A stretch of DNA of 64,000 bases from Capra hircus (Eukaryota; Chordata; Mammalia; Artiodactyla; Bovidae): assembly GCF_001704415.2 (NCBI RefSeq), contig NC_030817.1, forward strand, positions 35,723,550-35,787,549. Direction: 5' to 3'. Position 1 is the stretch's first letter, and every line of letters starts with the position of its first letter. The position numbers and the translations under genes are program-made. The notes below the pieces were generated by a model, which saw only the letters and a program-made list of their open reading frames with translations, made no database searches and had not been told where the DNA came from. Below are positions 12,001 to 27,000 of this stretch, in pieces.

Positions 12001-15000
12001 GTCAGTTATTTTTCTTAAATGACCAGTTCACTTCATTTTTAAGAAGATGTTTACCACATTCCTGAGTTGGTATAACTAGTTTATCTGGCATTCTTTTAGG
12101 TAAAAATGCTGTTACATGAAAAAGTTAGTTCAGCTTACAGCTCAACAAATGCTTTTTTTTTGAGACAGTCATCCCAATTCTGTATACATATTTCCCATTT
12201 TAACACAGAGAACATTTTTTAAAAGTCTATGCAAAACTCAAAATTTAATAAAATTAATATTTTTACTATTTTTACTGCAGTTGGTTGACAATACATTGAT
12301 TGCTAATACACATTGGTGCCACTGACTTACTTCATGCTAAGGTACCAACGTTTAACCCTCTGACGTTTGAACTATTACCACAGATATTAACACAGTGAAA
12401 GAGGCAAATAGCATGTTAGTATTATTAAATATGATTGGACATTGTTAGTAGATTTCATAATACTTTTCCAAGATAGCTGGTATTTATGATTCTCTAATTA
12501 TAACCCTTTGTTTTCTAGATGTTACAATGCTAAAAATTGGTTCTAGTCTTTTCAAAGAAGAGGAAGATGATCAGGGAGGCAGCATTCACAATCTACCAGT
12601 TGTAGCATCCCAGAGGCCATTTTATGATGGTCCTATGCCGACTCCCCGGCAGAAGCCATTCCAGTCAGGTTCTACGCCCGTGCATCTCACTCACAGATTC
12701 ATGGTAAGCCACGGGTCTGCATGTAGCTTTAAAGTAGTTTTATCTCACTTTAACATTTTATCTCATTATAGTTAATTTTGTTTGGTAAAAAATATGTTTT
12801 AAAAACCTTCATTAACTGACCTGGAGCACTTTGGTTGCTTATAATTTTGTGGTTGGTTTATTTTATGGTTAACTAACAGTTTTAATCTTATTTCAACCTA
12901 ATTTTTGAAAATTGGGTTAAATAAAATTCTGCTTCACAAAATGACATATAATGAACATAAGTAAATGTGACTGTATATCTTGCAGTTTCTCTTGACTGTG
13001 CTTCCAACTTTTATTTCTTATGTTAGTTTTATATAGAAGATTGTACAGATTCGAAAAGACTAGTTAGAAGGTGTTTTTTAGAAAGTGTAATATAGTATCA
13101 GAAGGTGATAAGTACTGTAAAAAATTATCTGCCCCTTTTACCCATGCTACTGGAATTTTTGCCCCACAAGTATAGAGATTTTTTTGTTTTGTTTATTGAT
13201 AGCACTTAGAACAAGGTATATGGCACAGTAGGCATTTAATAAATATTTATGGATAAACAACTAATTCACTTTTTGTCTTAAATTTAAGAGCTAAAAACGT
13301 TTAATATGTTTATTTGTTGACTGCTTGAGTTTTTCCACTGAGGACTTGAACAGTTGTCCTTTTTGAATGGTATGGTCCTGGCATAAATTTATAGATAAAT
13401 ATTAAAGGTGATGTTTTATTTAAAAAGAAAAACTTTTTATTGTCTCATCAGTAATCATCATCAAGTGATAGATCTTAATTTTTCTAATATTGTCAAGTAC
13501 TTTATATTAATAGTTGTATTTGTGGTAGAATAAAGGATACACTGGCTTAGGGGGAGCCAGTAGTGTACATGAGTGGAATACAGGTTTTCAAATGGTATCA
13601 ATTTATGCTGCCTTATAATGTATATATTTATGCCATGACTATAAACCATTTGGTTAGGCCAAAAAAGTATGCAGTCATTTATATCCATATTTGTAAATAA
13701 ACTTTTGAAATGTTTCCTTTGAGGAATTTAATGGTTCAACTGTTCAAAGGCCAATTGTAAAATATTTTTTATGAAAGTAATATACTTTAAAAATATTAAG
13801 TAAAATACTACATTTGCTAATAAATAAGTATGTATGTACCTTCTCATGAGGAAAAGAATAATTAGTAATTGTTGCTCTGATGCTCAAGTATCTCCTGCTA
13901 CCTGAAAGTGGTTGCTTCCATAACTTAATCCCTTATGCAGACTACATTATTTGTTAATTTTTAGTATTTTAGCCTGCTGATTCTAAGAACTTTAATCTTT
14001 CTCACTTGTATTTAACCTTAACATGTTTGTAGGTGTGGAACTCTATTGGAATTATTCGCTGCTATAATGATGAGCAAGACAATGCCATAGATGTGGAATT
14101 CCATGATACCTCTATACACCATGCAACACACTTATTGAACACTTTTAACTACACAGTAGCAGATCTTTCCCGTGAAGCTGTTTTGTTGGCATGTGAAAGC
14201 ACTGATGAACTAGCAAGGTAAATTCAAGATTTTTAGGAGAACTTCATTACTGTTGAACTTTGAAATTCAGTACATAAAGTTGTAAGACAAAAAACAAAAT
14301 TATAAATCTTTTGTAGTATGCAATTTCAGGTCGAAGAGTTTAGTACAAACACAGTACACCTATAATACCTCAGAACATATGTCTGATTTTGCCTGATTGT
14401 CCCCTTCTTTCATAAGAATAATATACATATTAATTGTAAACAAGCAAGTTTAAGTAGTACAGAATTTTTAGAAAATGAAAATTGCCTGAAGAATTCTTCT
14501 CTCAAATATAATTACTTTTAACAGTTAACAGTCTAATTCTAGCCTTGAACAACTGCTAATCTGGGTTTTGTCACTGTAGATTAGATTTGCAACTTCTCTT
14601 TTAAAAAAGGGAGGAGGGAACACATTGAAAAATTTTATAAGTACCATTTATCATTTTGACTTTTTGACTTAATATACTTCAGACTTCTTAGATATGTTAG
14701 TAGGTAGGTAGGTAGGGTAGGTAGGTAGATATGGAGACAAGAAAATTAAGTTGGAAAAGCAATGGATGCAGAATCTGTATTTTTTTAAAAGAAGAAAGCA
14801 TTTTATTCAGTTTTGTTATTTCAGCTTGCCCTCTCTGTTAATTTTTTAAGCTGATCATGGTGCTTATTATACATTTGATCATAGATCTTACTAACTCCCA
14901 GGTTATTTGAAATTAAAATCCTTCTGACTGATACATTAGCTCCTTGCTGCTCAGTGTATGGTCCACAAACTATAGGCATGGTCACCTGGAAGCATGTTGA

Positions 15001-18000
15001 AAACACAGAATCACAGACCCAACTCCATACCTTCTGAGTCAGAATCTACATTTTAACAAGATCCTCAGGTGGAAGAGTATACATGAGAAATACCAGATTG
15101 GGTCATTTTAATATTTTAATTGGTTTCCTAATTTACGCAATGTAAAATCAACTCAGTACTTGATTTTTGAATTAAATTAGTTTACTCAGTCACTGTTGAC
15201 TTAGTGTCTAATTCAGAATATCTTACGTAATTAGAACATTTATTTCCATGTGCAGTTTTTTTTAATTGAAATATAGTTGTTTTACAATATTATGTTATTG
15301 CTGTATAGCAAAGTGATTCAGTTATACATGCATTCTTTTTTATATTCTTTCCCATTATGGTTTATCATAGAATATTGAATATAGTTCCGTATGCTATTCA
15401 TTTGGGCCTCATTGTTCATCCAGCCCTATATATATACTAGTTTGCATCTTCTAACCCCAGACTCGCAATCCTCCCCGCCGCTCCCCCTGCAGTTCTTCCT
15501 TCCCCCTTGGCTCCATGTGCAATTTTGATTTCAGATTGTTAGGATTGTTATGATTTCCTGACTGATGATTGTTCTTCTTTTTGTTTTCCTAGATATATTA
15601 TTTCACAGTCTTAGACAATATCATCCTTTTGTTTTTAATTTTTTATTGAAGTATAGTTGATTACAGTGCTGCATTAATTTCTGCTGTATAGCAGTGATTC
15701 AGTTGTACATATATATTCTTTTCCATTGTAGTTTATCACTGGATATTGAATATGGTTCCCTCTGCTATACAGTAGGAACTTGTTTACCTATCCTATATAT
15801 ACATTAGTTTGCATCTGCTAATTACGAACTCCCAATCCTTTCCCCACTCCCCACCTGGCCACCACAAGTCTGTTCTCTATGTCTGTGAGTCTGTTTCTGT
15901 TTTGTAGATATGTTCATTTTCATCGGGGCTTCCCACTCCAGTATTGTTCCCTGGAGAATTCCATGGACAGAGGAGCCTGTTGGGCTACAGTCCATGGAGT
16001 CACAGAGTCAGACATGACTGAGTAACTGACCCCTCACCTCATTTCTGTCATATTTTAGATTCCATATATAAGTGATATCATATGGTATTTTGTCTTTTTC
16101 TGATTTACTTAGGTCAGTTTTTTTTTGGCTGTGCCCATGTGGCTTGTGGCATCTTAATTCCTCAATCTGGGATTGAACCCACACCCTTGGCAGTGAAAGC
16201 AAGGGGTCCTAACCACTGGACTGCCAGGGAATAATTCCCATCACCCTTTATTTTAAATTTGAATTTAAAATTACTATTCAGGAAATCAGTATTGCCTCTG
16301 ATTCTAAATACTATGACATCTACATTCTGAAGCTTGAGTTTCATAACAACTTACATGTATATATAGATGCAAAAGTAAAAAGACTGGAAGCACAAATCAA
16401 ATTGTTAGCAGTGGCTGGTAATCTCCCTGGTGTGATAATATTTAATTTTTTTTCTCTTTATTCTCCCATATTAAAGGTTTTGTTTTTGTCTTTGGCAATG
16501 AGAGCACTCTTGCTGATCATTTTGATGCTTCCTTTCTTTTAAAAAATATAGTCATGATTTTTGTATGTGTGTGTAACCTTGGATCATGTTCTGCTGATTT
16601 TATCCTGGGTTTTTTTCCATTTAACATGTTGTGAGCATTTTCCTGTATCTTTAAATATTCTTTAATAACATGAGTGTTGAAAGTTTTAACAGTACATTTT
16701 AAGGATATTTCATAATTACTTTCTTAAAGCTGTCTTGTTTATAAACGGTCATTTTTTTGGTATATTATATGGCATATAAAGATGCCATTATTTGTATAAT
16801 AGAAAAATAAACTTTTATTTTGTTATTGTTTATCAAAAATAAACTATTTGATTTTGTTCTATTTGTTATAATAGAAAAATAAACTATTTGACTTTGTTAC
16901 TTGATTTTGAGTATCACTAGTTTTATATATATATATAATATCAAATGTGAAAGTTTGATTGTTTTTGTCTTGTTTAGCAAGCTTCACTGCCTGCACCTTA
17001 GTTCTTGGGATTCCAGCAAAGAATGGATAGTAGACATGCCTCCGAATGAAGATATTGAAGCCATATGTCTTGGTCAGGGATGGGCTGCTGCTGCCACTAC
17101 CTCCTTGCTTCTTCGCTTGTTTACCATTGGAGGTGTTCAAAAAGAGGTCTTCAGTCTGCCTGGGCCTGTTGTGTCAATGGCTGGACATGGAGAACAGCTT
17201 GTCATTGTTTATCACAGAGGTAGATTTTTTCTAGTATTTTATATTCTTTTGTATTCTTCATATTCTATCTTCAGTACCCATCATTGTGCTAAGACTTGTC
17301 TTAATAGGTTACTGATCTGGATTAATTTTATGACTCACAAGTCAAAAAATACAGTTTGAGAAACCATCCTGGGTTATTTCTTTAAGACCCATGGCTTTAG
17401 TACATCTCTGTGTTCATGACTTGTAAGTTAGTATCATCAACCCTACTCCCTTCTTGTATCTGCAGACTTACATATCCAATTGTCAACTTGAAATCTCTAT
17501 GTAGAGTTTTGATACACACCTCAAACTTAACTTGGTCACAGTAAAGCCTCTGGGATTTTTCTCCCCCTCCGAACTTGCTTCTTCATTTTTTGATCTTGAT
17601 AAATGGCGTACTGCCAATATTCAAGGCAGAAATGTAAGAGTTGTCTTTGATCCTTCTCTTCCCTCACACCCCTAGCATCACTGTGTCAGCAAAATCATAT
17701 CATGTCAGTGCACACAACACATTCCACACCTCCACTAAAACCTCAGTCCAAATGAGACATCATCTCTTAGGTGTTACAATAACCTCCTAACTAGCTTTTC
17801 ATCTTCAGTTCTTACTGGTAGTTTTTTAAAAACATAAATCCAGTCATTTCCCTCTTCTGCACAGATTCCTCTCATGATCTTCTGTTGCTTTAGAATAAAA
17901 CTCAAACTTGTCACAGGTGGCAAAGTCCTACATGATTTGACCTTTGCCTGCCTCTTCAGCCTCATCTCTTACTACGTTTTCTCTTGTCAGCGATTCTGGC

Positions 18001-21000
18001 CCTACTGACTGCTTTGTGTTCTTCGAAATCACCATGTTTGCTCCGTTAGGCCCTTTTCGTTAACTATCCCCTATAGTGCTCCTCCTCTTACCGTTTGCAT
18101 GGCCAGCTCCAACTTGCAAATCATCTCTCAGTTTAAATTTCACTTTTTCCAAAGGCCACCTTTGTCCAGTCTAAAGTAGCCACTCAGTGTGACCCTCTGT
18201 ATCACATTAGTATTTTAATCCTCAATGATGACACTTAGTATTTTCTTTCTTTTTTAAATTGGTTTTTCCTCTCCTATCTGAATATGAATTTCATGAGAAC
18301 ACTGACATTGTCTTATTTACATTATAGCCTCTACCTGGTACAAAGAAAGCTCTCTGTAAATACTTTTTGAGTATTTACAGTTATATTCTTGAGAATTACC
18401 ACTTATAAATCTCAATTCTTGAGAATTACCACGTACATTACCACTTTATGTAAAGTTTTACTTTATGTAACATACTGTCCTAATGCCTTATTGGTGCCTC
18501 AGATAAAAAGATTATCTATAAAAAGTACTGCTAATTAATCTAGGAGCTTATCACAAAATAACCTAAATTCACAGAAAATAATTTAGACTAATTGTTTTAA
18601 CTATAATTTAGCATTATAGCTAAATAACCATTGATACCTGACTTATATTTACATTTTCTCACTAGGTACAGGATTTGATGGGGATCAGTGCCTTGGAGTT
18701 CAACTGCTAGAGCTAGGGAAAAAGAAAAAACAAATTTTGCATGGTGATCCTCTTCCTCTTACAAGGAAATCCTATCTTGTATGGGTTGGATTTTCAGCTG
18801 AAGGCAAGATAAATTTATTTATATTAAAGATATTTTTCAAGAAGAAAATTATTTCATTATTTTATTCCTAATTAATTTGTTTAAAGATAACTTGTCTATA
18901 TTTTATGTTTAAATTACTTTATTTTAATATGTTAACAGAACTGAAAACTAGGATTTCCAGGCAAGGTAGCCACTGTTTTATGTACAAGATGTCTTCTTCT
19001 GATCAGAAAACTTACTAAGAGGGAAATAAATTTTTCTGAAAGTTTATTAGCTAGCAAAGAGGAGATACAAGTACCTGTTCAAGTTGTGGCTTTTCTAGCA
19101 GAGTCTGTGTGGAAATCAGGAATTTTCTATCGCTGCATTGTTCACTACAGTAACCACCAGCCAAATGTGGCTGCTGAGAGCACTTGAAAAGTGGCTAATC
19201 TGAGTTGAGATGTGCTATAACTATAAAATACTTTCCAGATTTGGAAGGCTTAGTATGAAAAAAAGGATGTAAAAAATTTCAGTAATTTTTTTTACATTGA
19301 TTACATGTTAAAATGATAGTATTGGATACTAGATTGAATAAAATATATTATTAAAATTGCCTTCACATTTATCCCCCTTTTCTCATGTGGCACTAAGAAA
19401 TTAAAAATTATATTTGTGGCTCACATATTTCTACTGAACAGTGTCCTGTTGCAGACTCAGTGGGTTATGACAGATGTTTGAAGGACACTAAGGCATGCCT
19501 TATTTTAAGGCACCTGTCAACCCTGTCTTCTGGCTTAAATATTTCTATTCTTGATGATTCATCATTGGAAACTCCAGTTTGTTTTTCAAAATCCAACCAT
19601 TTCTGAATGTGTTTTCTATTGAGATATTAGTCACTTATGCTTTAATAATGTGATCATTAATAACTTCCATTTTTATCGGTTTGGTTTTTTTCTTCCAATT
19701 ACCTATCAGATCTAGACCCTGAGGAAACTGCTAGTAAGAGGGATGTGAAGTCTCAGATAAAGAAAAGGACAATTGGGAAATGTACCATGCATTTCCTGAA
19801 ATGGGGGCAGAGTAGGTGGGGAAACAGGGATGCTTACTTGTTCCCTAGGTAAGTTTAGGAAGAGAGCAGTGGGGAACTGTTGGGAACAGAACAGTGATGA
19901 GACCAGGAGAGAGGGGGAGGAAGAATACTAAAGACACATTTCTCTATATCATCACCTTGCATCGGGTTCTGCTCGTTTTTCCAAGTCTCTCTTGACTAAG
20001 GAATCATCAGATTCAAGTTTTAACTTCTTTGCTGAAATTGGCTTTTTAAAAAACTGCTGTCTTCCAGCAGGTGGCATAGTTTTCACTGAATTCATCAGGG
20101 TTTTTTTTTTCCGCCCTCTTTAAGTCATATCACTTGCAGATTTTTTTTCCTTTTTGTTCAGTTAAGTCTTACTCTGTGGTTAATGAAATGTTATAGAAAA
20201 TAATCTTGGATTATTTGCCCTTTTGGTTCTTTTGGAGGAGGTGTTTGTTTTTTGTTTTGAATTGAAGATTAAATGATCAGTGTGTGTTTTTGAAAGAAAG
20301 GTTTATTTAACAAATACATAGCTATGATTCCAGGTGATTTGTTTTTCTGTTGGTATATAGGTACCCCATTTTATGTGGATTCAGAAGGCATTGTTCGAAT
20401 GCTTAACAGAGGACTTGGTCATACATGGACTCCTGTATGTAACACAAGAGAACACTGCAAAGGAAAATCTGACCACTACTGGGTGGTTGGTATCCATGAA
20501 AATCCCCAGCAGCTGAGGTGAGCTATTAGAAAATGCTTAGTTGACTCTTTTTAAAAGTACTTGGAAATTCTTTATATTGTGCCTATCCTGTCAACTTAGT
20601 TAATTTATTTGTTTTCCCTAGTCACTAAATTAAGAATTTCTTTATATTCACTTGAAGTTTTCAACCAATTGCTTGACTTAGAGCTTATTGATCCCTGGTG
20701 GTCAGTGGTTAAGACTCGGAGCTCCCAGTGCAGGGAGCACAGGTTCAACCTTAGGTCAGGGAGCTAAGATCCTGCAAGCCAAGCCATACCACTCAGCCAA
20801 AAAAAGAAAGAGAGGGAAACTAAGTTTATTAGTGTGACTAGAGTCATTTCCCCCAGAGAGGGGGTTTCTGGGTAAATATGGCATTTCGTATTTTCTTACA
20901 GCCTTTTATTTTAAACCTTGATTTAGAATTGAGTATGTAATTTAGTTACTTTTTGAGGTTTTTGACTTAATTATTGTTATAAGGGATTCCCAGGTGGCTC

Positions 21001-24000
21001 AGTGGTAAAGAATCTGAGTGTAATACAGGAGACTTGGCTTTGATCCCTGGGATGGGAAAATCCGCTAGAGAAGGAAATGGCAACCTGTTCCAGTATTCTT
21101 GCCTGGGAAATCACATGGACAGAGGAGCCTGGCGGGCTACAGTCCGTGGGACTGAAAAAGAGTCAGATATAACTTAGTAACTAAACAACATTGTTGTAGG
21201 GAGTGGGCTAGCAGAAATTTAGTCCTTGACTGCAAGTGTAGAATTCTCAGTACATATTGTCTCTATATTCAGTATTGTGTTGAGTATTTACCCTTTTTAA
21301 TGCATTTGGACATAAAACTTTTTTCTGCAAGTTGTATTCATTTAACAAACATATGTTAAAAGTCCTGACTGTATGTTCTGTGCCCCATGAAGATAAATAG
21401 GCCAACTCCCTGGAAGGGTTGGCTGGTAAAATCATTATCTTCTCCTGAGTCTTATGTTCTAAAAGAGTTAAATTGCCTCCAGTGTGGAAAAGAGTCCCTT
21501 ACAACACAGAAGACAAGTGAACTCACTGACTTTTGGAAACTTAGTCTGGACATTGGCCCCAGTTTTCTCCAGGTTGATATTTTTCAACTGTTTAATATAA
21601 GAGAACAAATTTTTGACTTACTTGAAAAAGAATTGAAATAATTTTGTTCCTTGGTAAACTGTGGTTTATTTTGTCATATTTTATTCTTTACTTGAGTTAG
21701 CCACGTTTCTAGGAAACACATTCATTGTAGGCAGAACCCATCAAGGCAGCAGTTAGTTGAGTTTGTTTCTTCCTCTTCTTCCATGAAAGAGATATCTAAC
21801 AGAAAAGATCATTTTACTTCAAGTCTTTAAAGTTAAGAAAAGGATAAGAAATGTGAATTGGTGCTCTACTTTAATGTAAATGTGGTTTTAAAGAAACTGT
21901 TAGTAAAATCCTAATCAGTTTTTCTTTTTGATAATCGCTTACTATGACTAAATCAATAAAGTATTAAAGTTGTAAAATGTTTTTAAACAAGAGTCTGTCA
22001 CTTTGTAGAGAAAAGAGTGTTAAGGCAATTAAGATTATTTCCAATGTTCCTCCTAATTTTGTTAATGTACATTATATATTTATGTAGTTGGACTTGTTCT
22101 TTCTGAATGCAAATATTCTGTCTTCCATTATGCACAACTAAAATGGTTTTGTGTATGGGTGCATAATAGAATTGCTACAAGAGATTTTCAGACACTAAAT
22201 ATTCACACTGTCACCTGATACTGTGTGGTGAAAACCACTGATTTATATGAAATTATGAAAGAGGAGGAAGAATAAAGAAAATGAGATTTATGATTAAAAA
22301 AATTGGAACTCTAAAAACATGTTTGTTTTTATTGTATAGTCACAAAAAGAAGAAAAAGGAGTATTTAAATCTTACAGGGAAGGGGGAAACTATGTAATTT
22401 GAAAAATATTCTTGGGTATTGCTACTTATTGATTTTTTTAACTACTCTAATGGACACTTGATAATATTAGAAGATATTTATGAAAAGAATTTAAACCCAA
22501 AGCCCTAATTTTTACTTAGTATTTTCCTTTAAGAAAGTCATCACTCAAAGTCCTGATGAAAAGGCTGTATTATAAATGGATGCCTTTTGCTAAGAATGGA
22601 ACAAGGTACTAGTTTTTTAAATACCTTCATGAGCATTAGAAAATGTGTGTATGGTACTTAGAGTATGCAATTATGTTTTTCTTATAATTTGGAGTACATA
22701 CATTAAAAGAGTATTCTACATATATAAATCACTGTGATGAATGAATATTTTTTCATTCATAAATTACATAAGTACTCATCCTGATGGGCATGTATAAGTG
22801 CTTTACATATCGAGTCAGAAAAGTCCTTGCCAACTGAACTTATGTGCCAATTAACACATAAGGCATAGCAGAGCAGATAGATATACATTATAACCTTTTT
22901 ACAATGATAGTGCATCTTCTGCTTCACTGTCACTAATATCTAATAATAAATACTTAACCTGTATTGGACATTTCATCATCTTTTTCTCTTATATGACACT
23001 TTCTACCAATAGTTACCAAGTATTTCCAAACTGAAGAATGAAAGTGAATATGCTTTATCACCTTTTTATCTTAAGGGTAATCTGTTTTATCATATGGATC
23101 CTGTGATAAGTATTTATGCCACAGTTTGTATATTTTGAAAGTGGGCATTTTGCTAAGGAAAATCTGAAAGGAGCTGATTTCATTTAGTGATTGTTCACGT
23201 AGTAAAGCTGATGTGGGGAGGGATTTTTGCAGTAATTGAAATATGTAGAGGGATAGTTTTTATAGTTAATCAGGCCTGAAGTATTTTTTTGTTTGTTTAT
23301 TATATTTATTTATTTATTTTGTGGTGTCAACTCTTAATTGTGACACCTGTGATCTTCAGACTTCTTTGCATTATGCAGGATTAGTGGCAGCATGTGGGGT
23401 CTAATTCCCTCGCCAGGGATTGAATCCATGCATTGGGAGCACAGAGTCTTAGCCAATGGACCACCAGTTGTTCAGTCACTCAGTTGTGTCCAACTCTTTG
23501 CAGCCCCGTGGACTGCAGCACGTCAGCCTTTCCTGTCCTTCACCATCTCCTTAAGCTTGGAGCTTGCTCAAACTCATGTCCATTGGAGTCAGTGATGCCA
23601 TCCAACCATTTCATCCTGTTATCCCCTTCTCCTCCTCCCTTCAGTCTTTCCCAGCATCAGGGTCTTTTCCAGTGAAGTCCCCTAAAGTACTTTTTTAAAA
23701 GAGAAATTTGGAATAATGTTATCCCAAGTTACGAACTTCTGGAAAATTTATCATGTAACAGTTTTTATGATATTTTAAAAAAGTTTTTATGGTGAGACTC
23801 TTTCTTTTCTGACAGGTGTATTCCTTGCAAAGGTTCTCGATTTCCTCCCACCCTTCCACGCCCTGCTGTAGCTGTTTTGTCCTTTAAGCTTCCTTACTGT
23901 CAGACTGCCACAGAGAAAGGACAGATGGAGGTATGCACAAAGCTTATCTTGACACTCAATTTGATGATACCTGCCTATAACACAGGCATTTAAAATTACT

Positions 24001-27000
24001 TTGATGACTTTTGTTCTGTATTCCTTACTTTATAATTAAATAATAGCAGTAGCTGGGAGGGAGGAGGTCTTGTGAACCCCAGGGTACCTGGTTGCCATCT
24101 CTGCTTCCAGGGACTTTGTCTAAGAGGTAAATGGGTATGACCATTAGGGCCTCACTAGGTAAGGCACTCACTGTCAGGCTTGGACAAGTTGTTGAGAGGA
24201 TGTGCCTCCTGGAATTTTGTACCCTAGGCACCAGGCTTGCCTAAGTTTAGTTCTAGCCCTGTGTCATTGATATCTTGTAATTAGTAATTCTAAACAAGAA
24301 ACAAATCAGCTTATACAAATCTAGTTTAACTAGTTCTCTGAGCATTAACCGTGATAACTAAGAATCTTTAAAATGGTCTGCAGTTGACCCTTGAAGAACA
24401 TGGGCTTGAACTGTGGGGGTCCATTTATACATGGGCTTTTTCAGTAGTACTACAGTACTACATGATCCAAGGTTGGTTGAATCTGAGGATACTGAACCTC
24501 TGATTATGGAGCAACAGCATATAAGGAGGGCTTACTATAAATTATGTGCAGATTTTCACCTACACAGAGGGTAGGTGCTTTTGCCTGATGCACTGTTCAA
24601 GAGTCACTGTATTCCACCCCCTGTTTTTAAGTATAGAAGATAAAGTCAAACCATAGTATTATACAATTTGAATTGCAAAGTAAGCTGTAGAAAGGAATGT
24701 TTCAGAAAATATCTTATTCAGAAACTGCTATCGTATGATAAATGTTTAACTCTTGCCTGATAGTCAGCTGATAGTTGACCTAAGCCGTTGTTCCACTTTT
24801 GCAGGAACAGTATTGGCGTTCAGTTATATTTCACAACCATCTTGATTATTTAGCAAAAAATGGTTATGAATATGAAGAGAGCACTAAAAATCAAGCAACA
24901 AAAGAACAACAGGAACTTTTACTGAAAATGCTTGCGGTGAGTAAAATAAATACAGGGGGGGAAAGTTTTCTCTAGGATGAATTTCTTAATGGTATGTGAA
25001 TTAGCAGTTTTCACAACCTAGAATTCTTAAGCTGTATCTGGTGGTATTGGTATTTTTCTCCCTTAAAAATACCAGTTTCCCAGTTGATGTTGCATATAAA
25101 TATTTAAGATACTACCTCAGAACACAGTAAGAAATAAACTGTTTTGGTGCTGACTCCGTTTTTATTTTTGCTCCCTGGTCTGTACTGTAACAGGCCCTGT
25201 AGGCAATTTGGATGCTTGTTCATAAAGTTTGAGAACTGGCTCCAGCTCCTGCTCCTATCATATCCAACAGATAAAGTTTGAGTGTAGACTTTCAGATCTC
25301 CAAGGCTGAATGAGCAGTCTTAAGAACTTTGATCAGGCTTTTGGAATGCCTGTCTTTTGTTGTCCTCTTAGGCAACTCTGTGTGGTAAAAGTTTGTAGCC
25401 AGTGACCAGGTTTGGTGCCCTGGATGTTTAAGTACATTTATCTTTAAAGATAAAAGAACTTTTTGAAAGATAAAGTTCTTAAGTTTGTGTTCTCGTTCTA
25501 GGTTGGTTTATGAGGAGGAATATAATGTAATTTCTTCCCTGTTCTTCTTGTATTAGACTGTAAGCACCTTGGGGGCCATGACCATGTCTCGTTCTCTGCC
25601 ATTTACTGGGCACGGACAGTGTCTAATACACAGTAGACCTCAGTATTTCCTCAGAGAGTAAGTGGCCCAGACTTTTGGTTTCATTTTAAGGTTGAGAAAA
25701 AAAGAGTTCTGAGGGAAAAGTGATATCTAAGTCCATAGAACTGGTTGTAACTTCAGTCTCCAAAAGGTGGTATTCACCACCATCACCTCTATGTAACACT
25801 GCCTTGAGTTTAGTATTAAAGAAATATAATTAGTTTACTGTAGAGAAAGTTTTGTTCCATTTACAAAGTCCCATTTGTATACCAACATGAACTAGTAACC
25901 TTTTTATTTCCTACTACACAGGTAAGGAAACCTGTTTAAGTTACTCATGCTTTAGTCCTAGAGGAGCTTTTACCCTGGAGTACAGTGTTCCTCAGCAGGG
26001 TGGTCATAGCACTCTGTTAGTTCTTTAGTATTCCTGTCCCCTGGCAAATGCCCATAGTTCCACCTAGTTACTAGGAAACTATACTACTTTCATTTCCAAA
26101 TGCCTCCTGAGGCAGCGTACCACCCAGACTGAGAGGTACTATTTATAGATAAGTGATTCTGGAAAACTTGAGAAGAATGTGCAAGTAATACCTAAAGCGT
26201 CTGTGCTGATGAATCAGATTTGACATGTCTAAGTAACAAATAATACTTCCTTGAGTTGTGAGACTTTTAGTTGTCTTCAAAGTATTCATTTTCCTCATGT
26301 TGTAAATACGTCAGTTGTCTCACTTTGAGTTGTCAAAATTTATACCAGAAGAAAGTCCGTGTTCTGTGAGAGATGATAAATGAGTGTTCTTCATTTTATA
26401 TTGCAAGTATAAAAAATATAGCAAGAAAAAGGAGGTTGCTTGCTAATTTAGAAATTGTATAACTGTTTCTAGTAGTCAGAGATCATAGACAATCATATTT
26501 AGAAAGCTAATGGGTAAATCTACTTGCCCACCCAAATTCACTTAGTAGCTTTTGTGTGCCACTTCTGGACAAAGTAATAACAAATAAATCATTTACATTC
26601 TATTATTTGTTTCGAATTTGCTACCCTGTTTGGTGACTGAAGTGGTAGAATGGGCGGGAAACCATTTTTAAATTTTAAATAAATCCCTTACTCTTCTTGC
26701 AATTTATAACTTGAAATGTTATGTCATATTTCATTATTGATTGTAAAAGTCACTTAGGAAAAAATGCTGCCAATTAAACTGACTCACCATCAATTGTAAG
26801 ATGCTTCCAACTTCAAGAGATATTAAAATGTGTAAAAATACGCATCTTAAAATCAGAGATACAGTCTCAAGAAAACTGTTCTACCAGGAGTATCTGTCTT
26901 TTATTTTTCAAAAAGTTTTACTTAACATAATTTGATCCACCCGCTCTTTTTCCTTTTAGCTTTCCTGTAAACTGGAGCGGGAATTTCGTTGTGTGGAACT

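Noticed and set aside
16926..16942. (TA)n run before exon g as a functional element
   Set aside because: Short, common in AT-rich introns, no further signal.
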